Shown: positions 22,486 to 31,582, counted from the stretch's first letter. The stretch is 37,742 bases of DNA from Shewanella profunda (GCF_023283765.1 NZ_JAKILG010000046.1:1-37742); one strand, 5' to 3'. Numbers and translations: made by a program. The notes: generated from the letters alone by a model not told the origin.

Positions 22486-23349
22486 ATGGACCAAAAGCGC
22501 ACGCCAATACTTGAATTTAACCAAGTGAATAAAGTCTTTCGCGGTAAAAGTGCGGGCGAAAAGTGGGCGCTTAAGGATTTATCATTAACCTTGTCGGCGG
22601 GTATGGTGGTTGGGTTATTAGGGCAAAATGGGGCGGGTAAATCGACCCTAATGCGCTGCGCCTTGGGTGTGCTCACACCGGATTCTGGCAGTATTGTTAC
22701 CTTAGGCGAAACGCCTGAAAACTTAACCTCAAGGGCAAAAGAGCATTTAGGTTATGTACCGCAGCAACCCTTTGGTTATGAAGGCTTTACCATTGAACGC
22801 GCCCTCGATTTACACCGCAGTTTTTATCCCAATTGGGATATGCAATTAGAACAAGATTGGCTAGTTCGTTTCGAACTAGATGTGACCCAACAGGTGCAAC
22901 GTTTATCTGTGGGTCAAAGGCAATCATTAGCCTTGATCATGGCTATGGCCTATCGCCCTGAGTTGTTAATCCTCGATGAACCCGTTGCCAGCCTCGACCC
23001 CATAGTACGGCGCAAGTTTATGGTCGATTTGTTTGATCTTGCCCTCGAATCTGGCTCTGCCGTGCTGTTTTCATCCCATATCACTTCAGATCTAGAGCGT
23101 GTAGCTAGCCATGTCGCACTGATAAAACAGGGTGAGTTAGTGCTGTTTAAGGAAATCGATGCCCTGCGTGAAGAAGTGCGTTTGTTAACACTCGCGCCCG
23201 AAACCGTTTTGCCTGAGTTAATCACAGTGCTGAGCCGACACGGGGATTCTGTGCTGGTGGATTTAGGTGGGTATCACACTGAAATATCAGGCGTGTTAAA
23301 GAATGAGGCCCTAAATCTGGAGCAGCTATTTATGGAGCTACACAGATGA
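22486..23349 (+). CDS. ABC transporter ATPase (YtrB/CcmA-like)
   Basis: A 287-residue nucleotide-binding subunit. Walker A is GQNGAGKST (46-54), the Q-loop region VPQQPFGYEG, the signature LSVGQ (140-144), Walker B LLILDEP (160-166) and the H-loop FSSHIT. A C-terminal 75-residue extension of beta type is seen in drug/antibiotic exporter ATPases. The stop codon overlaps the permease start (ATGA at 23346-23349), so the two are translationally coupled. The YtrA-like regulator lies 42 bp upstream in the same direction. Confidence 0.9.
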   Translation: MDQKRTPILEFNQVNKVFRGKSAGEKWALKDLSLTLSAGMVVGLLGQNGAGKSTLMRCALGVLTPDSGSIVTLGETPENLTSRAKEHLGYVPQQPFGYEGFTIERALDLHRSFYPNWDMQLEQDWLVRFELDVTQQVQRLSVGQRQSLALIMAMAYRPELLILDEPVASLDPIVRRKFMVDLFDLALESGSAVLFSSHITSDLERVASHVALIKQGELVLFKEIDALREEVRLLTLAPETVLPELITVLSRHGDSVLVDLGGYHTEISGVLKNEALNLEQLFMELHR

Positions 23350-24659
23350 GTGTGGTGCACCATAAGCCGATGCAAACCGTGAAGGCTAAAAGAACGAGTC
23401 AGCGAATGAACCCTTTCAAGGGTATGCTGCGCTTTTGGTGCTTTGATATCGGCAGTGTGAGCTTTTTAGGTACGGGCTTACTGGGGGTGATCTTAGGTTG
23501 TATCGCCGCGGTTTATGGTAAAAATGACAGTGCTGAACTGTTGTTTTCCATGGGAATAGTCTCAAGTTCGGCGGCGATCGCATGGCAACTCATACGTCTG
23601 ATGGCGAATGAATGCGCGCAGTTAATTCCCCATTATCGTCGCTATATCTACATTCAAAGTGTCGCTGTTTTAGCCAGCGTTTTTGGCATAGGTGTATTGT
23701 TCTGTTTGGTTTTAGGTTTGACGGCGAGCCTACCTACCTTGGTGCTGGCTTTGGTGATGAGTTTAACCTTTATTTGGCTTTGTTTACTCAGCACTCAGTG
23801 GTTTTACGCTTCGTTTTTGTTGTTTGTCTTAATGCCATTTATGTCCTTGATTGCGAGTCATATTCCCCTTTGGTTAAGTACTATTGCCCTATTGGTTTTA
23901 GGTGTTCTGATTGCGCGCGCATGCCGTGTTTTACCTTGGCGTGCTGAGGCGAGGACGGTATATCTCAATGGTCTCGAAATGGGTTGGTTCTGGCTGCCGA
24001 ATCTGCAATCCATGCGCATCTTGAGTCGCTTTGAGCGTTATTTGCATCCGACCAATTTTTTTATTGGCCCTATGCTCACCATTCTATTGTTATTACTGCC
24101 TATATTAGCCTTAGCGCTTGGGCTGTTGTCGTATCAATTCCATTGGAATGCCCCTGTATTATTGCTTTTGGCGCAGTTCAGCGTGATTAGTTGTTCGCTG
24201 GTGCATTGGAGCCGAGTGCAACGCTCGCGCTCGACAGAAACCCTATTGCTGATGCCGGGATTTAACGGCCGAAAGGGACTTATAGCGGCATTTTGTCTTG
24301 GGCAGCAAAGACTACTGAATGTGGTCGTCGGCATTATGTTGATGTGTACTCTGTTGCTGGGTTGGCTCAATGCTGATCTGAATTGGCCGTTGCTGGCCCA
24401 TCTAGTGTTGAGTACTTACTGGGCCTGCGCCTTGATACTCGGTTTTGGCTGCATGTGTCGCCGCGTTTTGCATATCACGCTGACTATGTTGATCGTGGCG
24501 GGGCATTCCCTGTGGGTGTCTATCAGCCTTGCATCTTTACGGGGTGGCGGCAGCCTAGTCGACTGGTTGTTGTGGGATCTACTCTTAGTACTGCTTGGGC
24601 AAATTGTGTTGTTTTGGGGTAAGAAAAAACTCTGGCAAGGCGATGTCATTAGCAGATAA
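23346..24659 (+). CDS. ABC exporter membrane subunit of the YtrA-linked transporter
   Basis: A 437-residue integral membrane protein with about 10-12 hydrophobic segments and little soluble domain. No strong family signature is recognised beyond a general ABC-2 permease character. The ATGA overlap with the ATPase gene and the operon with a YtrA-type regulator are the main grounds for the call. A basic N-terminus (residues 1-26) precedes the first helix. Codon positions 1-20 carry several Lys and Arg, consistent with a cytoplasmic N-terminus. No terminator is evident before the acyl-CoA synthetase gene 129 bp downstream. Confidence 0.8.
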   Translation: MSVVHHKPMQTVKAKRTSQRMNPFKGMLRFWCFDIGSVSFLGTGLLGVILGCIAAVYGKNDSAELLFSMGIVSSSAAIAWQLIRLMANECAQLIPHYRRYIYIQSVAVLASVFGIGVLFCLVLGLTASLPTLVLALVMSLTFIWLCLLSTQWFYASFLLFVLMPFMSLIASHIPLWLSTIALLVLGVLIARACRVLPWRAEARTVYLNGLEMGWFWLPNLQSMRILSRFERYLHPTNFFIGPMLTILLLLLPILALALGLLSYQFHWNAPVLLLLAQFSVISCSLVHWSRVQRSRSTETLLLMPGFNGRKGLIAAFCLGQQRLLNVVVGIMLMCTLLLGWLNADLNWPLLAHLVLSTYWACALILGFGCMCRRVLHITLTMLIVAGHSLWVSISLASLRGGGSLVDWLLWDLLLVLLGQIVLFWGKKKLWQGDVISR

Positions 24660-24787
24660 AAGGATATTTTCAGCGTGATTTGGGCGACATTTGCACAACA
24701 TTAGAGCAAAAACTCTTAGTTTTTATTTGGCCTTCAGGTAGAATGCTGCAAAAGCGGTACACTTGTAAGCTAAAAGGTGAGTCTCTT

Positions 24788-26584
24788 ATGTCTCTCGAAC
24801 AATATCATGTAATTCAACTTTTACAGCAGCAGAGCAAGTCCCTAAAGGATGCTATAGCGCTGGAAGGTTTTGAAATGGCTGCACCTTGGCATCAGGTGAG
24901 CTGGCAAGCATTTGATCATACTAGCAGTAAAATTGCACAGGTGTTGATCCAACTGGGCGTACAAGTGCAAGACCGTTGTGTCATCCTATCGCAAAACTGC
25001 CCGCAGTGGACTTGTGCTGATATAGGTACACTTAAGAGTCGCGCGATTGTGGTGCCGATTTATCCTACCAGTACCATAGAACAGGCAAGTTTTATCGTTA
25101 ACGACGCCGCTGCCAAAGTGATTTTTGTCGACGATGTTAAACAATATGCCATGGCCTGCGAGTTGCAGACAATTTGCCCAAGCCTTGAGCATGTGATTGT
25201 TTTCGATTCGAGCGTGGTACTTGCTGCCGATACCGCCAATCAACACTGGCATTTAGATGCCTTACTGGCTGGCACCTATGAGCAAGAAGCCGAGCTAAAC
25301 CAGCGTTTACAGGCGGCTAATCTTGATGATTTACTGACCTTAATTTATACCTCTGGCACCACGGGCGATCCTAAAGGTGTGATGCTGGATTACCGTAATA
25401 TGGCGTCTACCATACGCCAACACGATCAAAAACTGGCCTTCAGTTCTGGCGATGTGTCTTTAGCATTTTTACCATTGAGCCATGTATTTGAGCGCAGTTG
25501 GAGCTTCTACGTGCTGTGTCGTGGTGGTCATAATGTCTACCTGCAAAATACCCAAAGAGTAAAAGAGGCGATTAGTGCTGTGCGTCCACATACCCTATGT
25601 GTAGTGCCGCGTTTCCTCGAAAAAGTGTACAGTGCAGTGCAGGATAAAGTGGCTAAATCTCCCCAAAGCCGCAAAAAAATGTTTGCTTGGGCAATGCGTG
25701 TGGGGGAACGTCAGTTCGAAGCGGGCCAAGGTCGGGCTAAGGGTGGCTTATGGTTATCTTTGCAGTGGCAACTCGCGAATAAGCTGGTTTACAGCAAGCT
25801 ACAGGCTGTACTTGGTGGACGTTTGAAATTTATGCCCTGTGGTGGTGCTGCATTAGATCTCAATGTTGGTTCTTTCTTCCATGCTATTGGTATTCCTGTG
25901 CTTTGCGGTTATGGCATGACAGAAACCAACGCCACAGTGACCTGTAATACCTTAGATAATCGTGTTCCAGGTTCTAATGGTCAGCCGCTGCTGGAAACTG
26001 AAATTAAACTCGGTAAGGATGATGAGATCCTTGTTCGCGGTGCCACTGTGATGCGCGGTTATTACAATCGCCCCGAAGATACCGCAGCGGCGTTTGAGGA
26101 TGGTTGGCTAAAAACTGGTGATGCGGGACGCTTCGATGCTAACGGTAATTTATTTATTACTGACCGTATCAAAGAACTGATGAAAACCTCCAACGGCAAA
26201 TATATCGCGCCGCAAAGGGTGGAAGGAACTGTTGGGCGTTGCCCCTTTATCGAACAAGTGGCCATTATTGCCGATGCACGCAACTATGTAACCGCCTTGA
26301 TCGTGCCCGCATTTGAGTCCTTGGAGGCTTGGGCGAAGGAGAAGGGGCTGAAGTACGAATCATCCTTAGAATTGCTACGTCATAGTCATGTGGTTGAACA
26401 TTTCGAGCAACGCTTAAAGCAGTTACAGCATGAGTTAGCGGGTTTCGAGCAGATTAAAAAGTTCACTTTATTGCCGGAAGCATTTTCGATGGAAGCGGGT
26501 TTAATTACCCCAACGCTCAAGCTGCGCCGCAAGATGATTTACCATAAATACGCCCACGAAATTAATGCTATGTATAGTAATTGA
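24788..26584 (+). CDS. AMP-dependent long-chain acyl-CoA synthetase
   Basis: A 598-residue adenylate-forming enzyme that activates fatty acids to acyl-CoA. The start at 24788 is chosen because AAGGTGA (24774-24780) lies 7 bp before it; the frame opens 36 codons earlier without family resemblance. The P-loop-like motif YTSGTTGDPKG is at 187-197, followed by the adenylate motif GYGMTETNATV (near 378) and the hinge-side motif LKTGDAGRFD with ITDRIKELMKTSNGKYIAP (440-475). It is nearer to the FAA1/AAE-type long-chain synthetases than to E. coli FadD. A strong terminator follows, so it is probably a single-gene unit. Confidence 0.92.
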   Translation: MSLEQYHVIQLLQQQSKSLKDAIALEGFEMAAPWHQVSWQAFDHTSSKIAQVLIQLGVQVQDRCVILSQNCPQWTCADIGTLKSRAIVVPIYPTSTIEQASFIVNDAAAKVIFVDDVKQYAMACELQTICPSLEHVIVFDSSVVLAADTANQHWHLDALLAGTYEQEAELNQRLQAANLDDLLTLIYTSGTTGDPKGVMLDYRNMASTIRQHDQKLAFSSGDVSLAFLPLSHVFERSWSFYVLCRGGHNVYLQNTQRVKEAISAVRPHTLCVVPRFLEKVYSAVQDKVAKSPQSRKKMFAWAMRVGERQFEAGQGRAKGGLWLSLQWQLANKLVYSKLQAVLGGRLKFMPCGGAALDLNVGSFFHAIGIPVLCGYGMTETNATVTCNTLDNRVPGSNGQPLLETEIKLGKDDEILVRGATVMRGYYNRPEDTAAAFEDGWLKTGDAGRFDANGNLFITDRIKELMKTSNGKYIAPQRVEGTVGRCPFIEQVAIIADARNYVTALIVPAFESLEAWAKEKGLKYESSLELLRHSHVVEHFEQRLKQLQHELAGFEQIKKFTLLPEAFSMEAGLITPTLKLRRKMIYHKYAHEINAMYSN

Positions 26585-26605
26585 TTGTTAAAACAATGAT
26601 CTGAT

Positions 26606-26629
26606 AAGGCCGCCATCGCGGCCTTTTTT
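26606..26629 (+). terminator. Terminator after the acyl-CoA synthetase gene
   Basis: AAGGCCGC (26606-26613) pairs with GCGGCCTT (26618-26625) around CATC, followed by TTTT. A strong rho-independent terminator. Confidence 0.92.
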
Positions 26630-26727
26630 GTTTCTGCTACTTCCTGAAGTGTTTTTCTTAGCATAAAATTCGCTCCGTTTACTGGTGCGCATGAGGCGCG
26701 AGGCGTCAGTGTAAAAGGTGTAGTTAA

Positions 26728-29181
26728 ATGGAACTTTCGATTCGTAGTTTATTCGCTGCAGCGGGTGCGGTGTTGTTATCTTCTTTGACTGTCATTCCTG
26801 CAGCTGACGCTGCGGATTACGACAAAATAGTCCATGGCCCTGTAGATTTACCTAACGGGCAATGGCTCAATTTCTACCAAAAAGATCATAAAGTGTGGGG
26901 CGAAATGCTCTATGGCGATGCGCCCGGCGTGCGTATTGATGATTATGGTTCTGCTGAAGTGGTTGCGGTTTTTTACCTCGATTTTGATAAAGGTGGCACC
27001 AAAGAAGTGGTTGTCATGCTCAGGGATGCCGATGGTCAGCATTTACGGGGCTATGGTTTTGAAGGGGATGAGCTCACAAAACTCCCTCGCCTACAGATTG
27101 TGCTTGATGAAGTGGCACCAACCTTAACCTCGTTTACCGTGGGTAGCGTTCGTAAAGTGTTAAGCCAAATTCCTCCGCAACAATACCGTATGACCTATGA
27201 TGTTGAGGCGGTTGAAGATCCCGCCATTAAAGCGATTGTCGATGGTTCTACTAAGCTCAAGCCGACCTTAGTGGGCTATCGTAATTCCGAAGGCAAGCCC
27301 GTCGATGTGAAGACCGCAGTCGAATATAAATTACGTTATCCACTCACCCGCAAAGATAAAGATGCCCAAGGTAATGATCGTCAATATAGCCTTGTGACCA
27401 CCTTTGACCGCAGTGGATATAGTGAAGAAGACGCTAGCTTTGTATTAGTGAGCGTGGCCTTCGAGGCCGATGATTTTGATTGGCTTAAAAGTGGTGGTGC
27501 CGTGATCCCTAAAACAGGCCCATTCTACGATTTTATGAGCATGGGTATGGGGAGCACCTGGGCTGGGCTTGCCAGTGAAAGTCATTATGCCCAAGGTGTA
27601 CTCGATGGCCCGTATGCAGCCTACGATGGCCGTAATGGTAGCGTGGTTTACTCTGGTAACTACAAGCAGGGCAAAAAAGTCGGTAAGTGGATGGAGACTG
27701 AAAACCAAGCCATTTATTGGGAAGGCGAATATCTTGACGGTAAAAAGCAAGGTAAATGGATTGCACAGTCGATGTTCGATGAGGCCGATAGCTTCGGTTT
27801 TGCCCACTACAATCAGGATGTGCTCGATGGCCCCTACGAAGTCTATGAGCCAGATTATGGCTCCGGTACAGAAAGCGATAAACGATTAGTGGAAAAAGGC
27901 ATTTATCGCAATGGGATCAAAGATGGAGAATGGCTTGAGGCTGATGGCAGCAAAGGCCAATATCAAAAGGGGGCCAAACAAGGTCCTTGGGTCGATAAAG
28001 TGACGCGCGGACATTTCCGTGATCAAGTAGGCGAAGGCGCCTATCTTGCAGGAAAACGCACTGGCCCTTGGGTATTTAAAGCCGAAGATGGGACTCGTAC
28101 CGAAGTAAGCTATGTCAATGGCTTGCGTCAAGGAGAGTCTAAATCATTCAATAAAGATAATGTGATGTATCTTGCCAGCCAATATGATCAGGGCCGTCTC
28201 AATGGTCAGAGTATTTGGTATTCAAGTCCGAACGTAGTGAGTTATATCGCAAACTATCGCCAAGGTGAGCTAGATGGCCAGCAAATGCGTTTTGACCCCA
28301 AGGGTGAGCTCACTGAGTTAAGTAGTTTTAAATTTAATGAAACAGTGAAACTTAAGCCTTCACACGATGAATGTATTATGCGTGAAAATCCCTATACAGC
28401 TGATTGTGAAGGGGTAATAAATCAAAAAAATACCGAGACCTCATCGATAAAACACGGTGAACAGCGCGAGTATTATAGTAGTGGCTCCTTGTATAAATTG
28501 GCTTATTACACCAATGGCGATGTAGATAAAGAATATCAGTTTGATTCCAATGGCCGTTTATTAAATATAAAAACGTACAAAGCGGGTAAGGAATACGGCC
28601 CAAGTATCAGTTATTCCACTGATGGTGGTTACTCACTCTCCCGATATGGCCACCAAGTGAATAACCGTGTCTCTGGCCCCCATTACAGCTTCTATCCTAA
28701 TGGGCAATTAAGAAGCCTGTGGAACTACTGCCAGCAAGAAGGCGAAATGTGGAACGGTGAACCTTACTACTGGGATAACGCCATTGCGCGCTGCGGTATA
28801 CAGCGCGAGTACTTTGATAATGGTGCCGTGAGTTGTATTGAAGATCTCGATAGCAATTATGCCGTGGATAAGGTGTGTTACGACATGAATGGCAAGATAG
28901 CGAATGAAATGCTGCGTATCGATGAACAGCATGTGATCCACAAGCGCTACATTAACGGTGTCATCTATTCCGAAGAGCCGGGTTTTGCCGATTACTCACA
29001 TATCACTAAGGGCCGTACAATTTATCACTTACAGAACCCAAAAACTCATGGGATCTATAAGTCTTATAAAAATGGCAAGTTAGAATACGAGAAAATGTAT
29101 GATATGGGTAAGGCTGGATGCCTTAAAAAGTACGATGCTAACGGCAAGCAAACCCCAGAAACGGCAAGTTGTCAGTTTTAG
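26728..29181 (+). CDS. Large secreted protein with MORN/YwqK-type repeats
   Basis: An 817-residue protein with a signal peptide (MELSIRSLFAAAGAVLLSS and on to about residue 29, ADA-ADY). Residues about 30-280 form an N-terminal globular region. From about 285 to 800 there are many copies of a roughly 20-25 residue repeat built on G-x-x-x-G-x-W or L-x-G-x-x-x-x-Y (such as GKKVGKWME, GKKQGKWIA, GIKDGEWLE, GAKQGPWVD, GKRTGPWVF). These are the MORN/YwqK antitoxin-type repeat. Several Cys pairs lie in the C-terminal third. AAAGGTG precedes the ATG. Likely periplasmic or cell-surface. The YwqK antitoxin label in databases is a repeat-based name, not evidence of antitoxin function. Confidence 0.85.
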   Translation: MELSIRSLFAAAGAVLLSSLTVIPAADAADYDKIVHGPVDLPNGQWLNFYQKDHKVWGEMLYGDAPGVRIDDYGSAEVVAVFYLDFDKGGTKEVVVMLRDADGQHLRGYGFEGDELTKLPRLQIVLDEVAPTLTSFTVGSVRKVLSQIPPQQYRMTYDVEAVEDPAIKAIVDGSTKLKPTLVGYRNSEGKPVDVKTAVEYKLRYPLTRKDKDAQGNDRQYSLVTTFDRSGYSEEDASFVLVSVAFEADDFDWLKSGGAVIPKTGPFYDFMSMGMGSTWAGLASESHYAQGVLDGPYAAYDGRNGSVVYSGNYKQGKKVGKWMETENQAIYWEGEYLDGKKQGKWIAQSMFDEADSFGFAHYNQDVLDGPYEVYEPDYGSGTESDKRLVEKGIYRNGIKDGEWLEADGSKGQYQKGAKQGPWVDKVTRGHFRDQVGEGAYLAGKRTGPWVFKAEDGTRTEVSYVNGLRQGESKSFNKDNVMYLASQYDQGRLNGQSIWYSSPNVVSYIANYRQGELDGQQMRFDPKGELTELSSFKFNETVKLKPSHDECIMRENPYTADCEGVINQKNTETSSIKHGEQREYYSSGSLYKLAYYTNGDVDKEYQFDSNGRLLNIKTYKAGKEYGPSISYSTDGGYSLSRYGHQVNNRVSGPHYSFYPNGQLRSLWNYCQQEGEMWNGEPYYWDNAIARCGIQREYFDNGAVSCIEDLDSNYAVDKVCYDMNGKIANEMLRIDEQHVIHKRYINGVIYSEEPGFADYSHITKGRTIYHLQNPKTHGIYKSYKNGKLEYEKMYDMGKAGCLKKYDANGKQTPETASCQF

Positions 29182-29183
29182 AA

Positions 29184-29211
29184 TTCTAGGTTCTAGGTTC
29201 TAGGTTCTAGG
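29184..29211 (+). repeat. Tandem 7-bp repeat, four copies of TTCTAGG
   Basis: Four perfect head-to-tail copies of TTCTAGG start 2 bp after the stop codon of the MORN-repeat gene, then decay (TTTTTGG, GGCTAGTGGCTAG). Each unit contains TAG, and the 7-bp period puts that stop in all three forward frames. The copy number may vary between strains by slippage. Confidence 0.9.
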
Positions 29212-29330
29212 TTTTTGGGCTAGTGGCTAGAACCCGTTTCGCTTAGGATAATGGATGAGTTTGGTGGTTTGGTTTAATTGCGATAATCACCCCGCTCTTC
29301 CATTCATAAAATAATAAAAAGGAAGTTTGC

Positions 29331-29747
29331 ATGTCAGCCACAGAATACAGTCTCGAAATCCAGCCAAGATTTACAGAAACCGATGGCCTAGGGCATATCA
29401 ACAACACTGTTATCCCCGTATGGTGCGAGGCGGCGCGCACGCCAATCTTTGAGATTTTCAATCCAGAACTGGATTTACACCAATGGAATTTAATTGTTGC
29501 AGGTTTCACTGTGACATTTATTGCGCCAACCTATTACGGCAAAAGTGTAACGGTAAAAACCTTTGTGAGTCGCATTGGCAATAGTAGCTTTGAACTGACT
29601 CAAACCTGTTGGCAGGTTGATAATAAAACCGCCGAAGTGAAAACCACACTCGTACATTACGATTACAGCAGCGAAAAAAGCCATCCTATTCCCGAAGATA
29701 TCCGCGAAATGCTTGCTAATCTGAGTGGCCCAAGTGGATCAAATTAA
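29331..29747 (+). CDS. Acyl-CoA thioesterase, hotdog fold (YbgC/4HBT type)
   Basis: A 138-residue single hotdog-domain protein. The 4HBT signature F-x-E-T-D-x-L-G-H-I-N-N-T is at about 13-27, with the catalytic Asp in ETDGLGH. AAGGAAG lies about 7 bp before the ATG. Such enzymes hydrolyse acyl-CoA esters in the cytoplasm; the substrate cannot be read from sequence. It shares the ETD/GEMD-x-x-x-H-V/I-N-N motif with the second thioesterase at 31583, but the two differ widely elsewhere and are not a recent duplication. Confidence 0.9.
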   Translation: MSATEYSLEIQPRFTETDGLGHINNTVIPVWCEAARTPIFEIFNPELDLHQWNLIVAGFTVTFIAPTYYGKSVTVKTFVSRIGNSSFELTQTCWQVDNKTAEVKTTLVHYDYSSEKSHPIPEDIREMLANLSGPSGSN

Positions 29748-29829
29748 GCGCCATATTATTGCCCAAAGCCAGCAGTGATTGTGCCTTGAAAACTGGGCAA
29801 TATATTAATACTCGGAGTTTGCTCAAAAA

Positions 29830-30227
29830 ATGAACCGTATTATTGCTGCAATTATTTTTATCATCTTCAGCGCATCCAGCCAAGCAAAGGATCTGACTAC
29901 CGACGACATTTTCAATCATTCAATATGCGTAGCATTTATAGTTCATACGGCCAACGCTTAAAGTATTATTGGCAAAGCTATCCAAAAGACTACTTCCTCG
30001 TTATTAGAGAAAAAATGCATCACAAATCACTCTTGAACATGAGCATGATGTTTTGGTGAACACTATTATTGGCGAAAATAAAATTAACATTTCTAATCAA
30101 ATTACAAATGGTACTTACCAATCTTCAACCCAGCATGAGGTTTTTTTACACGAATGCAGCTGATTGGCGGTCAAATGAAACCTTTATCAAGGTCCCAGTT
30201 AATTGTGTTAGTTATAAAAACGATTAA
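29830..30227 (+). pseudogene. Small secreted-protein gene broken by three frameshifts
   Basis: An ATG at 29830 opens a signal peptide (MNRIIAAIIFIIFSASSQA) and about 10 mature residues. It then runs to a stop at 29959-29961. Protein-like sequence continues in another frame (MRSIYSSYGQRLKYYWQSYP to VIREK). It shifts again at an A6 tract near 30010 (SQITLEHEHDVLVNTIIGEN, KINISNQITNGTYQ) and again at the T7 tract 30141-30147 (TNAADWRSNETFIKVPVNCV) to TAA at 30225-30227. Joined, this gives one protein of about 130 residues. Two of the three shifts sit in homopolymers, so sequencing error is possible, but three in 300 bases suggests real decay. No family is recognised. Confidence 0.72.
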
Positions 30228-30372
30228 GCGGCTAACAATTCACCCTACTTCAACCTATCCACCGTTCCCAAACGCTATTACCCTGTTTATTGGTTTTAGT
30301 TAAGGCTAATATTACTCCAAATAGATGAGCGCAACTGTAATCGTGCTCATCTATTTATGATTATATTTCAGA

Positions 30373-31155
30373 TTATATACCGCTAGTTATGGCTATATTC
30401 CTAAATGCCATTATTCTTGTACCATCAGAATAATCTAATTTGAAATTTAACTTTTTGATCATGACAGGATTTGATTCGGTAGGATATTTGAAAAATAGCT
30501 TTAGAGATGTAGCTGATTTTTTAGTCAAAGGAATACTTCTTGATGACCTAATAAATTCATTTGCGATATGTACTCGTTCTAACTCAGCTTTAGTGTTCTC
30601 TTGATCATAAATTCTAGTGCTATTAATTCCACCAATTTCTAGATCTTCATCTGAAACATTTCGAACAAATAGACTACATATGACCTGAGAGCCAGATTTT
30701 GAGCAGTAATCTAGCTCAATTTCTAATCCAGCTTCGACTTGTACCATGCTATAGCTAATACGTTCTTCTTTCTCTAGGAAGTAACTGCTTAAAGAAGACG
30801 ACGGAGCATAAAATTCTCTTAGACTTAAAGATAAGGATCCAAGCATTAAAAAAACGAATGTATAATACCCATATTTTCTCCATGTTTTTCGTTCTTTTAC
30901 TTTGGAAACAAGTCTGTTGACGATAAAAAGAATAGAAAATGCTGACATGAGAGCTAAAAATGCAAAAATAGCTTGATAGAGTAATAATCCATCAACATTT
31001 AGTTGAAATAACTGCCGTAAGAAGTCAGATCCTCTAAATGTAGGAACTAAAACAGCCAGTAAGGTAAGTACAAAACTAAGCAGTGTGTTTGAGTCTGACA
31101 TGTATTCTCTGAAATTATTTTTTTCAGTATTTTCCTTTAACACCTTACTCTCCAT
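30373..31155 (-). CDS. AT-rich orphan membrane protein of unknown function
   Basis: A 260-residue protein with three membrane segments in its first half (about 26-42 LLSFVLTLLAVLVPTF, 56-80 LLLYQAIFAFLALMSAFSIL, 96-112 YYTFVFLMLGSLSLSL). A soluble domain of about 135 residues follows, of beta type with two Cys, resembling an extracytoplasmic sandwich. The gene and its flanks are clearly more AT-rich than the neighbouring chromosomal genes, and it lies beside a broken gene. That points to acquisition from elsewhere. The start ATG at 31153-31155 has only a distant AGGA; a later ATG (M at residue 19) is also possible. No family recognised. Confidence 0.7.
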   Translation of the reverse strand: MESKVLKENTEKNNFREYMSDSNTLLSFVLTLLAVLVPTFRGSDFLRQLFQLNVDGLLLYQAIFAFLALMSAFSILFIVNRLVSKVKERKTWRKYGYYTFVFLMLGSLSLSLREFYAPSSSLSSYFLEKEERISYSMVQVEAGLEIELDYCSKSGSQVICSLFVRNVSDEDLEIGGINSTRIYDQENTKAELERVHIANEFIRSSRSIPLTKKSATSLKLFFKYPTESNPVMIKKLNFKLDYSDGTRIMAFRNIAITSGI

Positions 31156-31246
31156 TTTTATAAATATCCTATAGCTTTGCTTACGAGTAATGACTATTTT
31201 AATATTAATGAAGTATCCATTAAAAGATGTTTCTACATCAGTTTTG

Positions 31247-31513
31247 CTAGTTTTTCAAAAACTTCTGCACATACCAGCAGCTGGCTTGGATAGTAAAGTC
31301 TTGGCTTTTGGCCCATTTAAGCCCGTGGCGAACTAAGCGCTCGGCAAGGCCTTTACCGCGCAGTTCGTTGGGGACAAAGGTGCGGCTAAAATCGATATCC
31401 TGGCCTGATAATCGGTATTCCAACACGGCTTCATAGTCATCGACAGGAATAATAAAACGCTGTTTATCCATTTGATGCTCAATGGCGATCTCGATATTTT
31501 CGTTATCTGACAT
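31247..31513 (-). CDS. Small GNAT-type acetyltransferase (YidJ/COG2388-like)
   Basis: An 88-residue short GNAT protein. The acetyl-CoA pyrophosphate-binding motif is seen as PNELRGKGLAERLV (about 47-60). The C-terminal I-Q-A-S-C-W-Y-V matches the V-P-x-C-x-Y/W-V motif of this short family, where the Cys may take part in catalysis. The ATG at 31511-31513 is preferred to an upstream TTG at 31528, with GAGGGAAG about 8 bp before it. Substrate unknown. It follows a thioesterase gene on the same strand with a 69-bp gap. Confidence 0.85.
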   Translation of the reverse strand: MSDNENIEIAIEHQMDKQRFIIPVDDYEAVLEYRLSGQDIDFSRTFVPNELRGKGLAERLVRHGLKWAKSQDFTIQASCWYVQKFLKN

Positions 31514-31582
31514 ACATGCTTCCCTCAAGGTATGGGCTAAAGTGTGATGGCAATTTATCTATGGACTCGGACAGCTTAGAAC

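Noticed and set aside
26728..29181. Antitoxin of a toxin-antitoxin pair, from the YwqK resemblance
   Set aside because: The protein is secreted and 817 residues long with no toxin gene beside it; the name reflects repeat similarity only.
29758..29801. ATTGCCCA/TGGGCAAT inverted repeat as a terminator for the thioesterase gene
   Set aside because: The 28-base loop is long and no T-run follows.
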